Assembly (NCBI RefSeq): GCF_003003285.1
Contig: NZ_PVTP01000002.1
Span: 340,120-404,119, forward strand
Source of the DNA: Yoonia maritima
Lineage (GTDB): Bacteria; Pseudomonadota; Alphaproteobacteria; Rhodobacterales; Rhodobacteraceae
Direction of reading: 5' to 3'
Length of the DNA: 64,000 bases
Shown here: in pieces, positions 1 through 8,949 of the stretch
Layout: each line of letters opens with the position of its first letter
How positions within the stretch are numbered: position 1 is the first letter of the stretch
Program-made: the position numbers and the translations under genes
Notes under the pieces: generated by a model
Told to the model about the DNA's origin: nothing
What the model saw: only the letters and a program-made list of their open reading frames with translations
Database searches by the model: none

Positions 1-175
1 CGGTGCGGCTAAACCCAGCCGCCTCGAGCCGGTCCGCAATGGGATCAAAACAGTATGCAATCGCGCCACCCAACACAAAAGGAAGGATCACATCACCCAA
101 AAACCAAAGCACGACGAGCATGACAACAGTCACGATTCCCCAGTATTTTGCTTGTTGTTGAACTGGCAGCGCCAT
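1..175 (-). CDS. AI-2E family transporter, N-terminal fragment
   Basis: This is the first 58 codons of a minus-strand gene that continues past the left edge. The protein starts [14 protein letters not shown] hydrophobic segment follows (about residues 13-40), then an acidic stretch typical of the start of PerM/YdiK-like AI-2E family exporters (motif [12 protein letters not shown]). Members of this family are eight-helix inner-membrane proteins linked to export of small molecules or to ion exchange. The ATG at 173-175 follows plausible leader DNA and reads divergently from proS. The assignment rests on the N-terminus only. Confidence 0.75.
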   Translation of the reverse strand, partial: MALPVQQQAKYWGIVTVVMLVVLWFLGDVILPFVLGGAIAYCFDPIADRLEAAGFSRT

Positions 176-346
176 CTATCACCCCTTGTTACTTACCTAA
201 TTAGATGCGGTATGGCGCAGGCCTGTGCAAGGGTAGTAGGCAAATTATCAGGCGATTGCTGGCCATTTGGGCACATGTCAGCGCTTGCGAGGGCCGCGTG
301 CGCGGATTACACCCGTCCTAACCGAATTTCCAAGAAGGTCGATCCG

Positions 347-1687
347 ATGCGCATGAGCCGCTATTTCCTCCCTGTTCTCAAAGAAACGCCCCGCGAGGCG
401 CAGATCGTCAGCCACCGCTATATGTTGCAGGCAGGCATGATCAAACAGGCCAGCGCGGGCATCTACTCGTGGTTGCCGCTTGGTTTCAAAGTGCTGCGCA
501 AGATCGAAAACATCGTGCACGAAGAACAGGCGCGCGCGGGCCACATCGCCATACAGATGCCAACGATCCAGTCGGCGGACCTGTGGCGCGAAAGTGGCCG
601 CTATGATGCCTACGGCGAAGAAATGCTGCGCATCAAAGACCGCGGTGGCCGTGAGTTGCTGTTCACGCCAACAGCCGAGGAACTGGTGACTGACATTTTC
701 CGTTCGCATGTTACCAGCTACAAAGACTTGCCGCTGACGCTGTACCAAATCCAGTGGAAATTCCGCGACGAAGTCCGCCCGCGCTTTGGCGTGATGCGTG
801 GCCGCGAATTCTACATGAAAGATGGTTATAACTTTGACCTGACCAAAGAGGAGGCGCTGCACGCATATAACCGTCACCTTGTTAGCTATCTGCGCACCTA
901 CGAACGTATGGGCCTTCAGGCGATCCCAATGCGTGCTGATTCCGGTCCCATCGGAGGCGACGATACGCATGAATTCCTTGTTCTGGCGGATACTGGTGAA
1001 TCAGAGGTGTTCTACGACAGCGAAATTACCGATTTGAAATTCGGTGATCGCGAGATCGATTATGATGATAAGGCTGCTTGTGCTGCTGTCATGGACGAAT
1101 TCACCAGTCGTTACGCCCGTACCGATGAAACCCATGACGAAGCAGTCTTTGCTGACGTTCCTGAGGAGCGTCGTCGTACCGCACGTGGCATTGAAGTTGG
1201 CCAAATTTTCTACTTTGGGACTAAGTATTCTGATGCAATGGGTGCGCTGGTCGATGATGGCAAAGGCGGCAAAGTGCCTGTCCACATGGGATCGCACGGT
1301 ATTGGTGTGTCCCGCCTTTTGGGTGCGATCATCGAGGCGAGCCACGATGACAAAGGTATCATCTGGCCCGAAGGCGTCACCCCTTTCCACGTTGGTATCT
1401 TGAACATGCGTACCGGCGATGCGGCCTGCGATGCAGCTTGCGAGGACCTGTACAAACAGTTCACCGCTGCGGGACTAGAGCCGCTCTATGATGACCGTGA
1501 TGAACGTGCTGGTGCCAAGTTCGGCACCATGGACATGATTGGTCTGCCTTGGCGGATCACGATTGGACCGCGTGGCATCAAAAACGGTGTCGTCGAAGTC
1601 ACCTGCCGCCGGACGGGCGAAGCTACCGAGATGCCCGCAGCAGAGGCTATCGCAAAGATCACAAAGATCTACGAAGGTATCGCATAA
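347..1687 (+). CDS. proS: Prolyl-tRNA synthetase, short alphaproteobacterial form
   Basis: ProS charges tRNA-Pro with proline in the cytoplasm. The 446-aa product has class II synthetase motif 2 around residues 137-160 ([20 protein letters not shown]), motif 3 near 314-326 ([13 protein letters not shown]) and a C-terminal anticodon-binding domain. It lacks the roughly 180-aa editing insertion of E. coli ProS, as is usual in alphaproteobacteria. The frame stays open upstream to 152. The ATG at 347 is chosen because it follows an AAGAAGG ribosome-binding site and matches the family N-terminus ([13 protein letters not shown]). An alternative start is 353. A strong hairpin terminator lies 26 bases after the stop. 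Confidence 0.97.
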   Translation: MRMSRYFLPVLKETPREAQIVSHRYMLQAGMIKQASAGIYSWLPLGFKVLRKIENIVHEEQARAGHIAIQMPTIQSADLWRESGRYDAYGEEMLRIKDRGGRELLFTPTAEELVTDIFRSHVTSYKDLPLTLYQIQWKFRDEVRPRFGVMRGREFYMKDGYNFDLTKEEALHAYNRHLVSYLRTYERMGLQAIPMRADSGPIGGDDTHEFLVLADTGESEVFYDSEITDLKFGDREIDYDDKAACAAVMDEFTSRYARTDETHDEAVFADVPEERRRTARGIEVGQIFYFGTKYSDAMGALVDDGKGGKVPVHMGSHGIGVSRLLGAIIEASHDDKGIIWPEGVTPFHVGILNMRTGDAACDAACEDLYKQFTAAGLEPLYDDRDERAGAKFGTMDMIGLPWRITIGPRGIKNGVVEVTCRRTGEATEMPAAEAIAKITKIYEGIA

Positions 1688-1713
1688 GCGAACACAGTAC
1701 TTTGATGTGTTGG

Positions 1714-1752
1714 AATGGGCGCGGTCCTTGCGGATCAGCGCCCATTTTTTCA
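1714..1752 (+). terminator. Rho-independent terminator of proS
   Basis: A perfect 9-bp stem, AATGGGCGC (1714-1722) with GCGCCCATT (1738-1746), is followed by a run of T. It lies directly after proS, so it probably ends that transcript and makes proS a single-gene unit. Confidence 0.85.
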
Positions 1753-1850
1753 AGATACGTTAACGGGTCGCGAAATCTCTGTTATGCTGCCCGAAAATAA
1801 CATGTGTTGAGGCAGCAGATGACACAGACTGATTTGACGGGATGCCGGAT

Positions 1851-2459
1851 ATGATCCGGGTGCTTTGCCTTGCAGGCGGGGTTGCTGGGGCTGCCGGTCT
1901 GTCCCAATTCCCAGAGTTTTCGCAGCAGTATCTTCAACGACTTGGTGGGCAGGTGGATGAACTGTCACGCCAAGTAAAAGAGTTTGACACGACCGCTTTG
2001 CAAGAGGGGCTTGGCCGCGAAGAAATGTTGGAAGCGATGGCGGCGGTTCCCTTGATGCAAGGGCAAGAGGCCATGTGGCGGCGAACCATTTCACGGCATA
2101 CGCGACTAAGCGACAACCTCATTGCGCTGCGCGACGCGTCGCCGATTGAACGGATGCTCATGCCTCATCGCATGACAGACACCGAAACCTTTCAGGCGGT
2201 TTGGCAGGATTTCATCCCTGCCGTTCCCGTTAGCACCGCGGGTGCCGCTGCCGCGGGTACTGGGTTTGTGGGGGGCTGGGCCGTTCTTGGCGCAGTATTG
2301 GGTATGCTCACTATGCCGTTTCGCCGTGCTCGGCCCAAACGGAAACCCGCAAGACCAGCGCCTGCGTTACGCGTTAAGGCCGATCCGCCGGTCCGTAAGC
2401 CGGAGCCACATGTTGAACAACAAAGCCATATTCGGCCACTTGCAGGAGCAAAGCGATGA
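1851..2459 (+). CDS. DUF2937 family membrane protein
   Basis: The protein of about 202 aa begins MIRVLCLAGGVAGAAGLSQF and continues PEFSQQYLQRLGGQVDEL, the signature N-terminus of the DUF2937 family. It has a membrane segment at the N-terminus and a second long one around residues 123-151 (small residues, G/A rich). Between them is a helical, probably periplasmic region. The C-terminal 50 residues are basic and proline rich (RRARPKRKPARPAP), so probably cytoplasmic. The start could also be 9 bases earlier (MPDMIRV). Its stop overlaps the next start (ATGA), suggesting translational coupling with the ThuA-like gene. Molecular function is unknown. Confidence 0.85.
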   Translation: MIRVLCLAGGVAGAAGLSQFPEFSQQYLQRLGGQVDELSRQVKEFDTTALQEGLGREEMLEAMAAVPLMQGQEAMWRRTISRHTRLSDNLIALRDASPIERMLMPHRMTDTETFQAVWQDFIPAVPVSTAGAAAAGTGFVGGWAVLGAVLGMLTMPFRRARPKRKPARPAPALRVKADPPVRKPEPHVEQQSHIRPLAGAKR

Positions 2460-3166
2460 CCAAAGCGTTGATTACTTGGGGCGGCTGGGATGGTCATGAG
2501 CCCGATAAAGTCGCAGCGATTTTTGACGCAATTTTGCAAGACGCGGGCATCGAAACCGTTCTGGCTGGTAGCCTTGATTGCTTCGACGATGGTGACACGC
2601 TCAAAACCTATGACCTGATCGTACCCGTCTGGACGATGGGCGATCTTTCCCGCGAGGCCGCGACCAATGTCTCGGAAGCGGTGGTGCATGGAACGGGCAT
2701 CGCTGGCTGCCACGGTGGTATGTGTGATGCGTTTCGTGCTGCGCCGCTTTGGCAATTTATCACTGGGGCTAATTGGGTCGCGCATCCGGGTGGTGACGGT
2801 GTCAAACATCGGGTGACGATTACATCTGATGATCCACTTGTCGCGGGTATCGACGATTTTGACGTGGCAACTGAACAGTATTATTTGCATGTCGATCCGG
2901 CCAATAACGTCTTGGCGACCACCCGAACGGATGTCGTGACGTGGTACCACAGCCCGAATGGTGCTGTTGATATGCCCGTTGCATGGACCCGTGAATGGGG
3001 GCTTGGGCGCGTTTATTATAATGCGCTGGGGCATCAGGCGAACGTCATCTCTGGCGGCCCTGCGCACGAGATGTTACGTCGTGGTCTATTGTGGGCAGCG
3101 CAGAGTAAGGCAGCCTCAGCAGGGCGCGACCTTACCCCGCTTTTGAACACTGGTAACCACGGTTAA
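2456..3166 (+). CDS. ThuA-like (trehalose utilization) domain protein
   Basis: This 236-aa protein has a class I glutamine amidotransferase-like fold of the ThuA family. It opens with a beta strand and loop (ALITWGGWDGHEP), has the turn DLIVPVWTMG near residue 58, and the elbow GIAGCHGGMCDAF near 80. The C-terminal motif GRVYYNALGHQ is characteristic. ThuA proteins are linked to sugar metabolism, but the exact reaction is unsettled. It is coupled to the upstream DUF2937 gene by a 4-base overlap and lies 36 bases before lolE. Family membership is clear; the substrate is not. Confidence 0.88.
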   Translation: MTKALITWGGWDGHEPDKVAAIFDAILQDAGIETVLAGSLDCFDDGDTLKTYDLIVPVWTMGDLSREAATNVSEAVVHGTGIAGCHGGMCDAFRAAPLWQFITGANWVAHPGGDGVKHRVTITSDDPLVAGIDDFDVATEQYYLHVDPANNVLATTRTDVVTWYHSPNGAVDMPVAWTREWGLGRVYYNALGHQANVISGGPAHEMLRRGLLWAAQSKAASAGRDLTPLLNTGNHG

Positions 3167-3202
3167 GCCGTATCGCGCACGGCACCTAGAAAAAGAGATT
3201 TC

Positions 3203-4459
3203 ATGACGTCTACTCGCCCATTTGCCAAATTCGAATGGATGATCGCTTGGCGATACATCCGTGCCAAACGTGCCGAAGGCGGCATCAGCGTGATGACTTG
3301 GATCAGTCTTATCGGGGTCACCTTGGCCGTTTTCGCCTTGATTGCGACGCTTGCTGTGCGGTCAGGATTTCGCGCTGAATTCGTTGATACCATCGCGGGT
3401 GCCTATGCGCATGTCACAGTGCAACAGCCGGGTGGGACCATCGACAATTACGAAGCCGTCTCGGCGCGTATCCTTGAGCAGGACCATGTCACTGACGTGT
3501 TTCCGCTGGTACGCGGGCAGGCGATGGCGAATGCATCTGGACGGCTGGGACTGGCTGATATCTATGGAATCAGGCTTGAAGACCTTAAGGTTTCTGACGC
3601 CATCGTTGAAAGCGACCGTAGCTATGGCAACATCGACGATCTGCCCAACGGGATCGCGCTTGGCTCTGAACTGGCTGCGAACCTTGGGGTGACCATTGGC
3701 GACCGGATCGAGATCACGACACGCTCTGGGGCGGCGACGCCCATGGGGCAATCCACACGGCGCAACGCCTACGATGTCGTCTATATCTTTTCGACCGGGC
3801 GCTATCAGATTGATGAGGTACGTGCCTATCTGCCTCTGGATGTCGCACAGTTTATCTTTAATCGCGATGGCGTCGCGGATGAGCTTGCGGTTCAGCTCGA
3901 CGACATCACCCTGTCAGAAGGGCTCAAGCAACCCATCGCGGATGCAGCAGGGGCTGGCATGTGGGCTTTTAGCTGGGAAGACCGCGTGCGCCGCTATCTG
4001 CGCGCGCTGACCATTGAAGACAACGTGATGTTCATCATCCTGTCGATCCTTGTGCTGGTGGCGTCGATGAACATCATTAGTGGTCTAATTATGCTCGTTA
4101 AAAACAAAGGGCGTGATGTTGGAATTTTGCGGACCATGGGGCTGACCGAAGGGTCGATCATGCGTGTGTTCTTTATCTGTGGTGCCGGGATCGGGACTGT
4201 CGGGACTCTTTGCGGCGTTGTGCTTGGCTGCCTGTTTGCCATCTACATCGACCAGATTTTCAGCTTCGTGAACTTTGTCTCGGGCGGGGGCGTTTGGGAT
4301 CCTTCGATCCGTGGAATCTATGCTGTGCCTGCTGAACTCCACCTATCTGACGTTTTAAAATCAGTGTCGCTGTCGCTGGGGCTGTCTTGGATTATCACTA
4401 TTTTCCCGGCGCGCCGTGCCGCCCGGATGAACCCAGTCGAGGCGCTGCGCTATGAATGA
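3203..4459 (+). CDS. lolE: LolC/LolE-type lipoprotein-releasing ABC permease
   Basis: This is the membrane subunit of the Lol system, which extracts mature lipoproteins from the inner membrane for transfer to LolA. The protein has 418 aa. A cytoplasmic N-terminus (MIAWRYIRAKRAEGGISVM) leads into TM1 (about residues 27-50). A large periplasmic MacB/PCD-type domain follows (about 50-270), then three more membrane segments near 272-295, 320-345 and 375-400, ending NPVEALRYE, the classic FtsX/LolE tail. One permease gene is present, consistent with a single LolC/E subunit acting as a homodimer. It overlaps lolD by 8 bases. Confidence 0.95.
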   Translation: MTSTRPFAKFEWMIAWRYIRAKRAEGGISVMTWISLIGVTLAVFALIATLAVRSGFRAEFVDTIAGAYAHVTVQQPGGTIDNYEAVSARILEQDHVTDVFPLVRGQAMANASGRLGLADIYGIRLEDLKVSDAIVESDRSYGNIDDLPNGIALGSELAANLGVTIGDRIEITTRSGAATPMGQSTRRNAYDVVYIFSTGRYQIDEVRAYLPLDVAQFIFNRDGVADELAVQLDDITLSEGLKQPIADAAGAGMWAFSWEDRVRRYLRALTIEDNVMFIILSILVLVASMNIISGLIMLVKNKGRDVGILRTMGLTEGSIMRVFFICGAGIGTVGTLCGVVLGCLFAIYIDQIFSFVNFVSGGGVWDPSIRGIYAVPAELHLSDVLKSVSLSLGLSWIITIFPARRAARMNPVEALRYE

Positions 4460-5135
4460 TTTCACGCTTGAGGTCGCAGAGCTGACCAAAACCTATAACG
4501 CGGGAAAACCGAACGAAGTCCGTGTGCTGCAAGGTGTTTCGCTATCCGTGAAGCCGGGCGAGGTCGTTGGATTGGTCGCGCCGTCGGGGGCGGGTAAGTC
4601 AACGCTGCTGCATATTGCCGGGCTGCTGGATACGCCGGACACAGGGACGGTGACGATTGGTGGGACGGATATGACCAATCTGTCGGATCGCAAACGGACT
4701 GCCGTGCGCCGCGGTACGGTTGGATTTATCTATCAATTCCACCACTTGCTGCCTGAGTTTACCGCGCTTGAAAACATCGTGCTGCCACAGTTAGCCAATG
4801 GGGTAACTGAAAAGGCCGCGCATGCGCGGGCGATGGATTTGCTGGGCAAGGTTGGCATCGCAGAGCGGGCCTCGCATCGTCCGGCGGCGCTATCGGGTGG
4901 GGAACAGCAGCGGGTGGCGTTTTGTCGGTCGCTTGCGAATGAACCCGCGCTTTTGCTCGCGGATGAGCCGACAGGGAACCTTGACCCTGATACATCGGAC
5001 CAAGTGTTTGACGCGCTGATGACGTTGGTGCGCGACACCGGGCTGGCGGCGGTCATTGCGACACATAACCTTGAACTTGCCGCGCGGATGGACCGACAGG
5101 TGCGTCTGACCGCTGGCGTGTTAGAGATGATCTAG
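4452..5135 (+). CDS. lolD: Lipoprotein-releasing system ATPase
   Basis: LolD is the ATP-binding subunit that drives lipoprotein release by the LolE permease encoded just upstream. The 227-aa protein carries Walker A (APSGAGKST, about 42-50), a Q-loop (FIYQFHHLLPEF, typical of LolD/MacB), the ABC signature LSGGEQQRVA near 150 and Walker B LLLADEPTGNLD near 172, followed by the switch histidine (ATHNLE). The 8-base overlap with lolE indicates co-translation. Confidence 0.96.
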   Translation: MNDFTLEVAELTKTYNAGKPNEVRVLQGVSLSVKPGEVVGLVAPSGAGKSTLLHIAGLLDTPDTGTVTIGGTDMTNLSDRKRTAVRRGTVGFIYQFHHLLPEFTALENIVLPQLANGVTEKAAHARAMDLLGKVGIAERASHRPAALSGGEQQRVAFCRSLANEPALLLADEPTGNLDPDTSDQVFDALMTLVRDTGLAAVIATHNLELAARMDRQVRLTAGVLEMI

Positions 5136-5188
5136 ATCAATGTCATCCGTAGCAATACTGCTAACGTGATGAAAATAGGGAGATATAC

Positions 5189-5578
5189 ATGCGGTACTTG
5201 ATGATGTTTGCGGCGCTTACGCTGGCCGCCTGTGTCGAGGAACCTGAAACAGGGGCAGAGATTTTCGCAACCGAATGTGCAGGCTGCCATGGTGCGAATG
5301 CACAGGGCGATGGGCCTTATGCGCGTGGGTTGGATACTGTGCCGCCGGACCTGACGACGATCGCGTCGCGCAATGGTGGGGTGTTTCCACGGGACCAAGT
5401 CATGAGCACCATCGACGGGCTACAACGCGACGCGCACTTTAGCGTGGCGATGCCGGAGTTCGGCGCAGGCGATCTGGGCGCGACCGTGATTGTCGAGGAA
5501 AACGGGTTGGGAACGCCTGTACCGACCAAGCTATTGCTGCTGACTGATTACATTGAGCTGCTACAGCGCGAAGAGTAG
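5189..5578 (+). CDS. Small c-type cytochrome, predicted lipoprotein
   Basis: The 129-aa protein begins MRYLMMFAALTLAAC, a signal peptide with a lipobox at Cys15, so it is probably anchored in a membrane. One haem-binding motif, CAGCH, lies at residues 30-34. A methionine near residue 86 (SVAMPEFGAGD) is the likely sixth iron ligand. This is the layout of a class I cytochrome c electron carrier. The electron-transfer partner cannot be told from the neighbours. RBS: AGGGAGA before the ATG. A REP-like palindrome lies 20 bases after the stop. Confidence 0.9.
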   Translation: MRYLMMFAALTLAACVEEPETGAEIFATECAGCHGANAQGDGPYARGLDTVPPDLTTIASRNGGVFPRDQVMSTIDGLQRDAHFSVAMPEFGAGDLGATVIVEENGLGTPVPTKLLLLTDYIELLQREE

Positions 5579-5598
5579 GGCTGCTTTTGTCAGCGTGC

Positions 5599-5620
5599 GG
5601 TGGGTTGAAACCCACCCTAC
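5599..5620 (-). repeat. REP-like palindrome, copy 1
   Basis: Read on the minus strand it is GTAG followed by GGTGGGTT-TC-AACCCACC, a perfect 8-bp stem with a 2-base loop and a GTAG foot. It has the same pattern as the copies at 14234, 53975 and 54020. It lies 20 bases downstream of the cytochrome gene. Confidence 0.75.
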
Positions 5621-5792
5621 GGGGCGGGGCTGCGAATCATAGGTTAACGCCTTTGTTTTAAGGGTTTTTGGGCTGTCGGCATCACGTCGGATTTGCGTCG
5701 GCAAAGCGTCGGACATGTGTGGGGCGTTGGCCGGGTTAACGGCGCGTGCGATGGAGTGGTTTGGTCTGATCCACGTCCCGCCTGGCATCGCC

Positions 5793-5859
5793 GGGCAGCG
5801 CCCGGACCTCCCCCATGGGGAGGGCGCTTCGCACCCACCCCGAGGTCCAAGCGCTGCCC
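5793..5859. repeat. Large GC-rich stem-loop
   Basis: Outer arms GGGCAGCGC (5793-5801) and GCGCTGCCC (5851-5859) pair perfectly. After a 2-base bulge on each side, GGACCTC (5804-5810) pairs with GAGGTCC (5842-5848). A small CCCCATGGGG palindrome lies inside (5811-5820). The 67-base structure could act as a terminator for the convergent neighbours or be a dispersed intergenic repeat. Only one copy is in this window. Confidence 0.65.
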
Positions 5860-5956
5860 TGTATTGGTATTCGTGATGGTACAAGGTTGTATGCCTGTGT
5901 AGTCACAAATGTTTCTGAAACCCACGGCACAGGCAAGTATGCAACCTAGGATTCAG

Positions 5957-6820
5957 TTACGACAGCGTTTCTATTTTTTCAGCTAATTCCGGAATTTCTT
6001 CTTGATAGAATAGCTTTGCAGCATCACTTACGTGCTTGGCATTGGATAAATTGGTGACCTTTGCTCTTGCCATTCGCGCAACAGCATCGGCACATGCCAC
6101 TACAACATATGAAGCATTTGTCACGATGAAGTTTTCAATATGTGCGAATGGATCCACTGAACTTCGGTTTTTGGCTTGCAATAGTTCGAAGCCGTAGAAT
6201 GAACCGTGGGCTATTTCTGACGCATTCTCCCAGTTCATATTTTCGCAACCTTCCAACAAAATTGCAGAAAATCTGGATACTTCGCCTACTTCATTCAACA
6301 TCTGAGCTCGCGTGATGTCGAAACATTTTTTTACTTTTGATGAACTGCCATTAGGTTCGAAAGTATTTATCGCCCTTTGAACTATTGGCAAGTTGCGATC
6401 CATTTTTGGTTCACGTTCTATGAAGCCTGAGGTCTTACCTAAGCTGTAGTGCTGTTTCTGAGTTTTGTAGGACTTATAGACGGTATAGAGTTCCGATTTG
6501 GAGGCATGTTGTCCGTCATCAGCTAGATGCCAGCAGGCATTCAAACAACTTTCATAGAAGGTCCGGGCAAGCGGCAGCGCATCTTTGCTGCACAACGATA
6601 TCGGATCGACTAAACGCGAAATGTTTGTACCGGTTTGACATGCAGTCATACATAGTGCTGTAGCAACTCTGAATTGCGACCCGGTCAGAAGTTTGGACGA
6701 TTTTGACAATAGCATTAGTTCAGTATTCATACGATTGAGCAGGAATAGTACCGCATCGCGAAACACCGAACGATCTATGTTGGACTGTGTATTATGTTCG
6801 GTAAAAGACAGCTTTGCCAT
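5957..6820 (-). CDS. Hypothetical orphan protein downstream of parE
   Basis: I do not recognise this protein firmly. It is about 287 aa from the ATG at 6820, or 299 aa from a GTG at 6856 that lies 2 bases after the parE stop. It is soluble and mainly helical. A conserved-looking segment near residue 85 (DALPLARTFYESCLNACWHL) and the late motif IAHGSFYGFELL resemble DUF5677-like proteins, but this is only a weak resemblance. No signal peptide or membrane helix is seen. The gene is clearly more AT rich than parE, which suggests horizontal acquisition. Confidence 0.65.
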   Translation of the reverse strand: MAKLSFTEHNTQSNIDRSVFRDAVLFLLNRMNTELMLLSKSSKLLTGSQFRVATALCMTACQTGTNISRLVDPISLCSKDALPLARTFYESCLNACWHLADDGQHASKSELYTVYKSYKTQKQHYSLGKTSGFIEREPKMDRNLPIVQRAINTFEPNGSSSKVKKCFDITRAQMLNEVGEVSRFSAILLEGCENMNWENASEIAHGSFYGFELLQAKNRSSVDPFAHIENFIVTNASYVVVACADAVARMARAKVTNLSNAKHVSDAAKLFYQEEIPELAEKIETLS

Positions 6821-6858
6821 ATGGTTTTTGGGCTTGCTTTTAAGGTGATGGATCACCC

Positions 6859-8820
6859 CTAAACATCCAACTCCTCCACAAACTGCGCGTTTTCTTGAAT
6901 GTACTGGAACCGCAGTTCTGGTTTCTTACCCATCAGACGCTCGACCAGATCGGCTGTATCGCCGGGTTCGTCGTCGTGGACGGTGACGCGGATGAGTTTG
7001 CGGGTGGCCGGGTCCATCGTGGTTTCTTTGAGGTCTTTTGCGTCCATCTCACCCAGACCCTTAAACCGCTGCACGTCGATCTTGCCTTTGCCGCCTAGGC
7101 CCTTTTCCATCATCGCGTCTTTTTCGGCGTCGTCGGCCACATAGACGCGCCGCGCGCCTTGGGTCAGCCGGTAGAGCGGTGGGCAGGCCAGATAGAGGTG
7201 CCCTTGGTCGATCAGCGGCCGCATCTGGGTAAAGAAGAACGTCATCAACAGCGCCGCGATATGCGCCCCATCGACGTCCGCATCGGTCATGATGATGATC
7301 TTGTCGTAGCGTAGATCATCAACGTTGAATTTCGTCCCCATGCCAACGCCCAATGCCTCGCAGAGGTCGTTGATTTCTTGGTTGGACGACAGTTTGTTCG
7401 ATGCAGCCCCCAAGACGTTAAGGATTTTACCTTTGAGCGGTAGCAGCGCCTGTGTCTTACGATCACGCGCGCCTTTACCAGAACCACCAGCCGAGTCACC
7501 CTCGACGATGAACAGCTCGGTGCCGACGCGGTCTTTGGACGTACAGTCGGTCAGTTTACCCGGCAGACGCAGTTTCTTGGTCGCGGATTTACGCGATGTT
7601 TCTTTTTCTTGTTTGCGGCGAAGACGTTCTTCGGCACGCAGCACAAGGAAATCAAGGATCGCGCCTGCGGATTTGGTATCCGCGGCGAGCCAGTTGTCAA
7701 AGTGGTCACGCACGGCAGCATCGACCATTCGCTGGGCGTCAGTTGTGGCGAGACGGTCCTTTGTCTGCCCGACGAATTCCGGTTCGCGGATAAAGCAGGA
7801 CACAAGTGCGCCGGCACCTGTGGTCAGGTCTTCGCGCGTGATTGTCCCGGCTTTTTTGTTGCCGACCAGATCACCGTAGGCTTTGATCCCCTTAAGGATC
7901 GCGGACCAGAAGCCGGCCTCGTGCGTGCCGCCTTCGGGGGTGGGGACGGTGTTACAGTAGGACTGAATGAAGCCGTCGCGGGCAGGGGTCCAGTTGATCG
8001 CCCATTCGACCTTGCCGGGGACGTTGAATTTGTCTTGGAACGACACGGTGCCTGCAAAGGGTTTTTCAGAATAGGTCGTCGCGCCTGACATGGTTTCGGT
8101 CAGGTAGTCGGCCAAGCCGCCGGGGAATTTGAATGTGGCTTCGAGTGGGGTGTCGCCATCGTTGATTCCCGTCTTCCAGCGGATTTCAACGCCGGAGAAC
8201 AAGTATGCCTTTGACCGCGCCATTCTGAATAGCGTTTTGGGTTTCAGCGTCAGTTTGCCAAAGATTTCTTCGTCAGGGTGGAATGTCACCGCAGTTCCGC
8301 GCCGGTTTGGCGCTGCGCCGATTTTCGCAAGTTTCCCTTTGGGGACACCGCGCGAAAACTCCATCGCGTAGAGTTCTTTGTTCTGTGCGACTTCGACACG
8401 CAGGTGATCGGACAGGGCGTTCACCACCGAAGAGCCAACGCCGTGCAGGCCGCCAGAGGTCTGGTAGCTGTCGCCCGAGAACTTACCGCCCGCGTTCAGC
8501 GTACAAAAGATGATCTCGACCGCGGATTTGGTCGGGTCTTTGGGGTGCGCCCCAATCGGAATACCGCGCCCGTTGTCGCGTACAGTGACGTGACCGTTTT
8601 CGTGCAGCTCGACCTCGATCCATGTGGCGTGTCCGGCGACCGCTTCGTCCATGGAGTTGTCGATGATTTCTGCGACCATGTGGTGCAGCGCGCGTTCGTC
8701 CTTTCCCCCGATATACATGCCGGGACGTAGGCGCACGTGCTCCATATCCTCAAGCACTTCGATAGAGGATGCATTGTAGTCGTCAGGGGAAGCGCCCCCA
8801 GAGAGAAGATCATCGGCCAT
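6859..8820 (-). CDS. parE: DNA topoisomerase IV subunit B
   Basis: ParE is the ATPase subunit of topoisomerase IV, which separates daughter chromosomes together with ParC. The 653-aa protein has a GHKL ATPase domain (EIIDNSMDEAVAGH, then DNGRGIP near residue 82, then the lid motif GGLHGVGSSVVNALS), a transducer domain, and a TOPRIM domain (EGDSAGG, later DADVDGAHI). The C-terminal core ends QYIQENAQFVEELDV. The start is placed at MADDLLSGG (8820). MSST (8832) and an upstream extension to 8877 are alternatives. parC is not in this window. Confidence 0.96.
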   Translation of the reverse strand: MADDLLSGGASPDDYNASSIEVLEDMEHVRLRPGMYIGGKDERALHHMVAEIIDNSMDEAVAGHATWIEVELHENGHVTVRDNGRGIPIGAHPKDPTKSAVEIIFCTLNAGGKFSGDSYQTSGGLHGVGSSVVNALSDHLRVEVAQNKELYAMEFSRGVPKGKLAKIGAAPNRRGTAVTFHPDEEIFGKLTLKPKTLFRMARSKAYLFSGVEIRWKTGINDGDTPLEATFKFPGGLADYLTETMSGATTYSEKPFAGTVSFQDKFNVPGKVEWAINWTPARDGFIQSYCNTVPTPEGGTHEAGFWSAILKGIKAYGDLVGNKKAGTITREDLTTGAGALVSCFIREPEFVGQTKDRLATTDAQRMVDAAVRDHFDNWLAADTKSAGAILDFLVLRAEERLRRKQEKETSRKSATKKLRLPGKLTDCTSKDRVGTELFIVEGDSAGGSGKGARDRKTQALLPLKGKILNVLGAASNKLSSNQEINDLCEALGVGMGTKFNVDDLRYDKIIIMTDADVDGAHIAALLMTFFFTQMRPLIDQGHLYLACPPLYRLTQGARRVYVADDAEKDAMMEKGLGGKGKIDVQRFKGLGEMDAKDLKETTMDPATRKLIRVTVHDDEPGDTADLVERLMGKKPELRFQYIQENAQFVEELDV

Positions 8821-8949
8821 GGTACTGCTCATTCTTTTGGTTTGGGCTAATATGGCAGCCTGTCGCGGATGGAGCAATCACGGAATGTGCGTAGGCGCGG
8901 CCTAGCCGAATAAATCGGAGCAGTCGTAACGTGTTTCTGGCAGGTCTTC

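Larger units (their letters stand above)
5579..5956. other. Non-coding spacer with palindromes
   Basis: No convincing gene is seen in this 378-base spacer between a plus-strand cytochrome gene and a minus-strand orphan gene. It holds the REP-like copy at 5599-5620 and a large GC-rich inverted repeat at 5793-5859. The rest shows no promoter or RNA that I can name. Confidence 0.6.

Noticed and set aside
7609..8088. 159-codon plus-strand frame opposite parE
   Set aside because: It is the shadow of the conserved parE gene, and the parE motifs explain the sequence fully.
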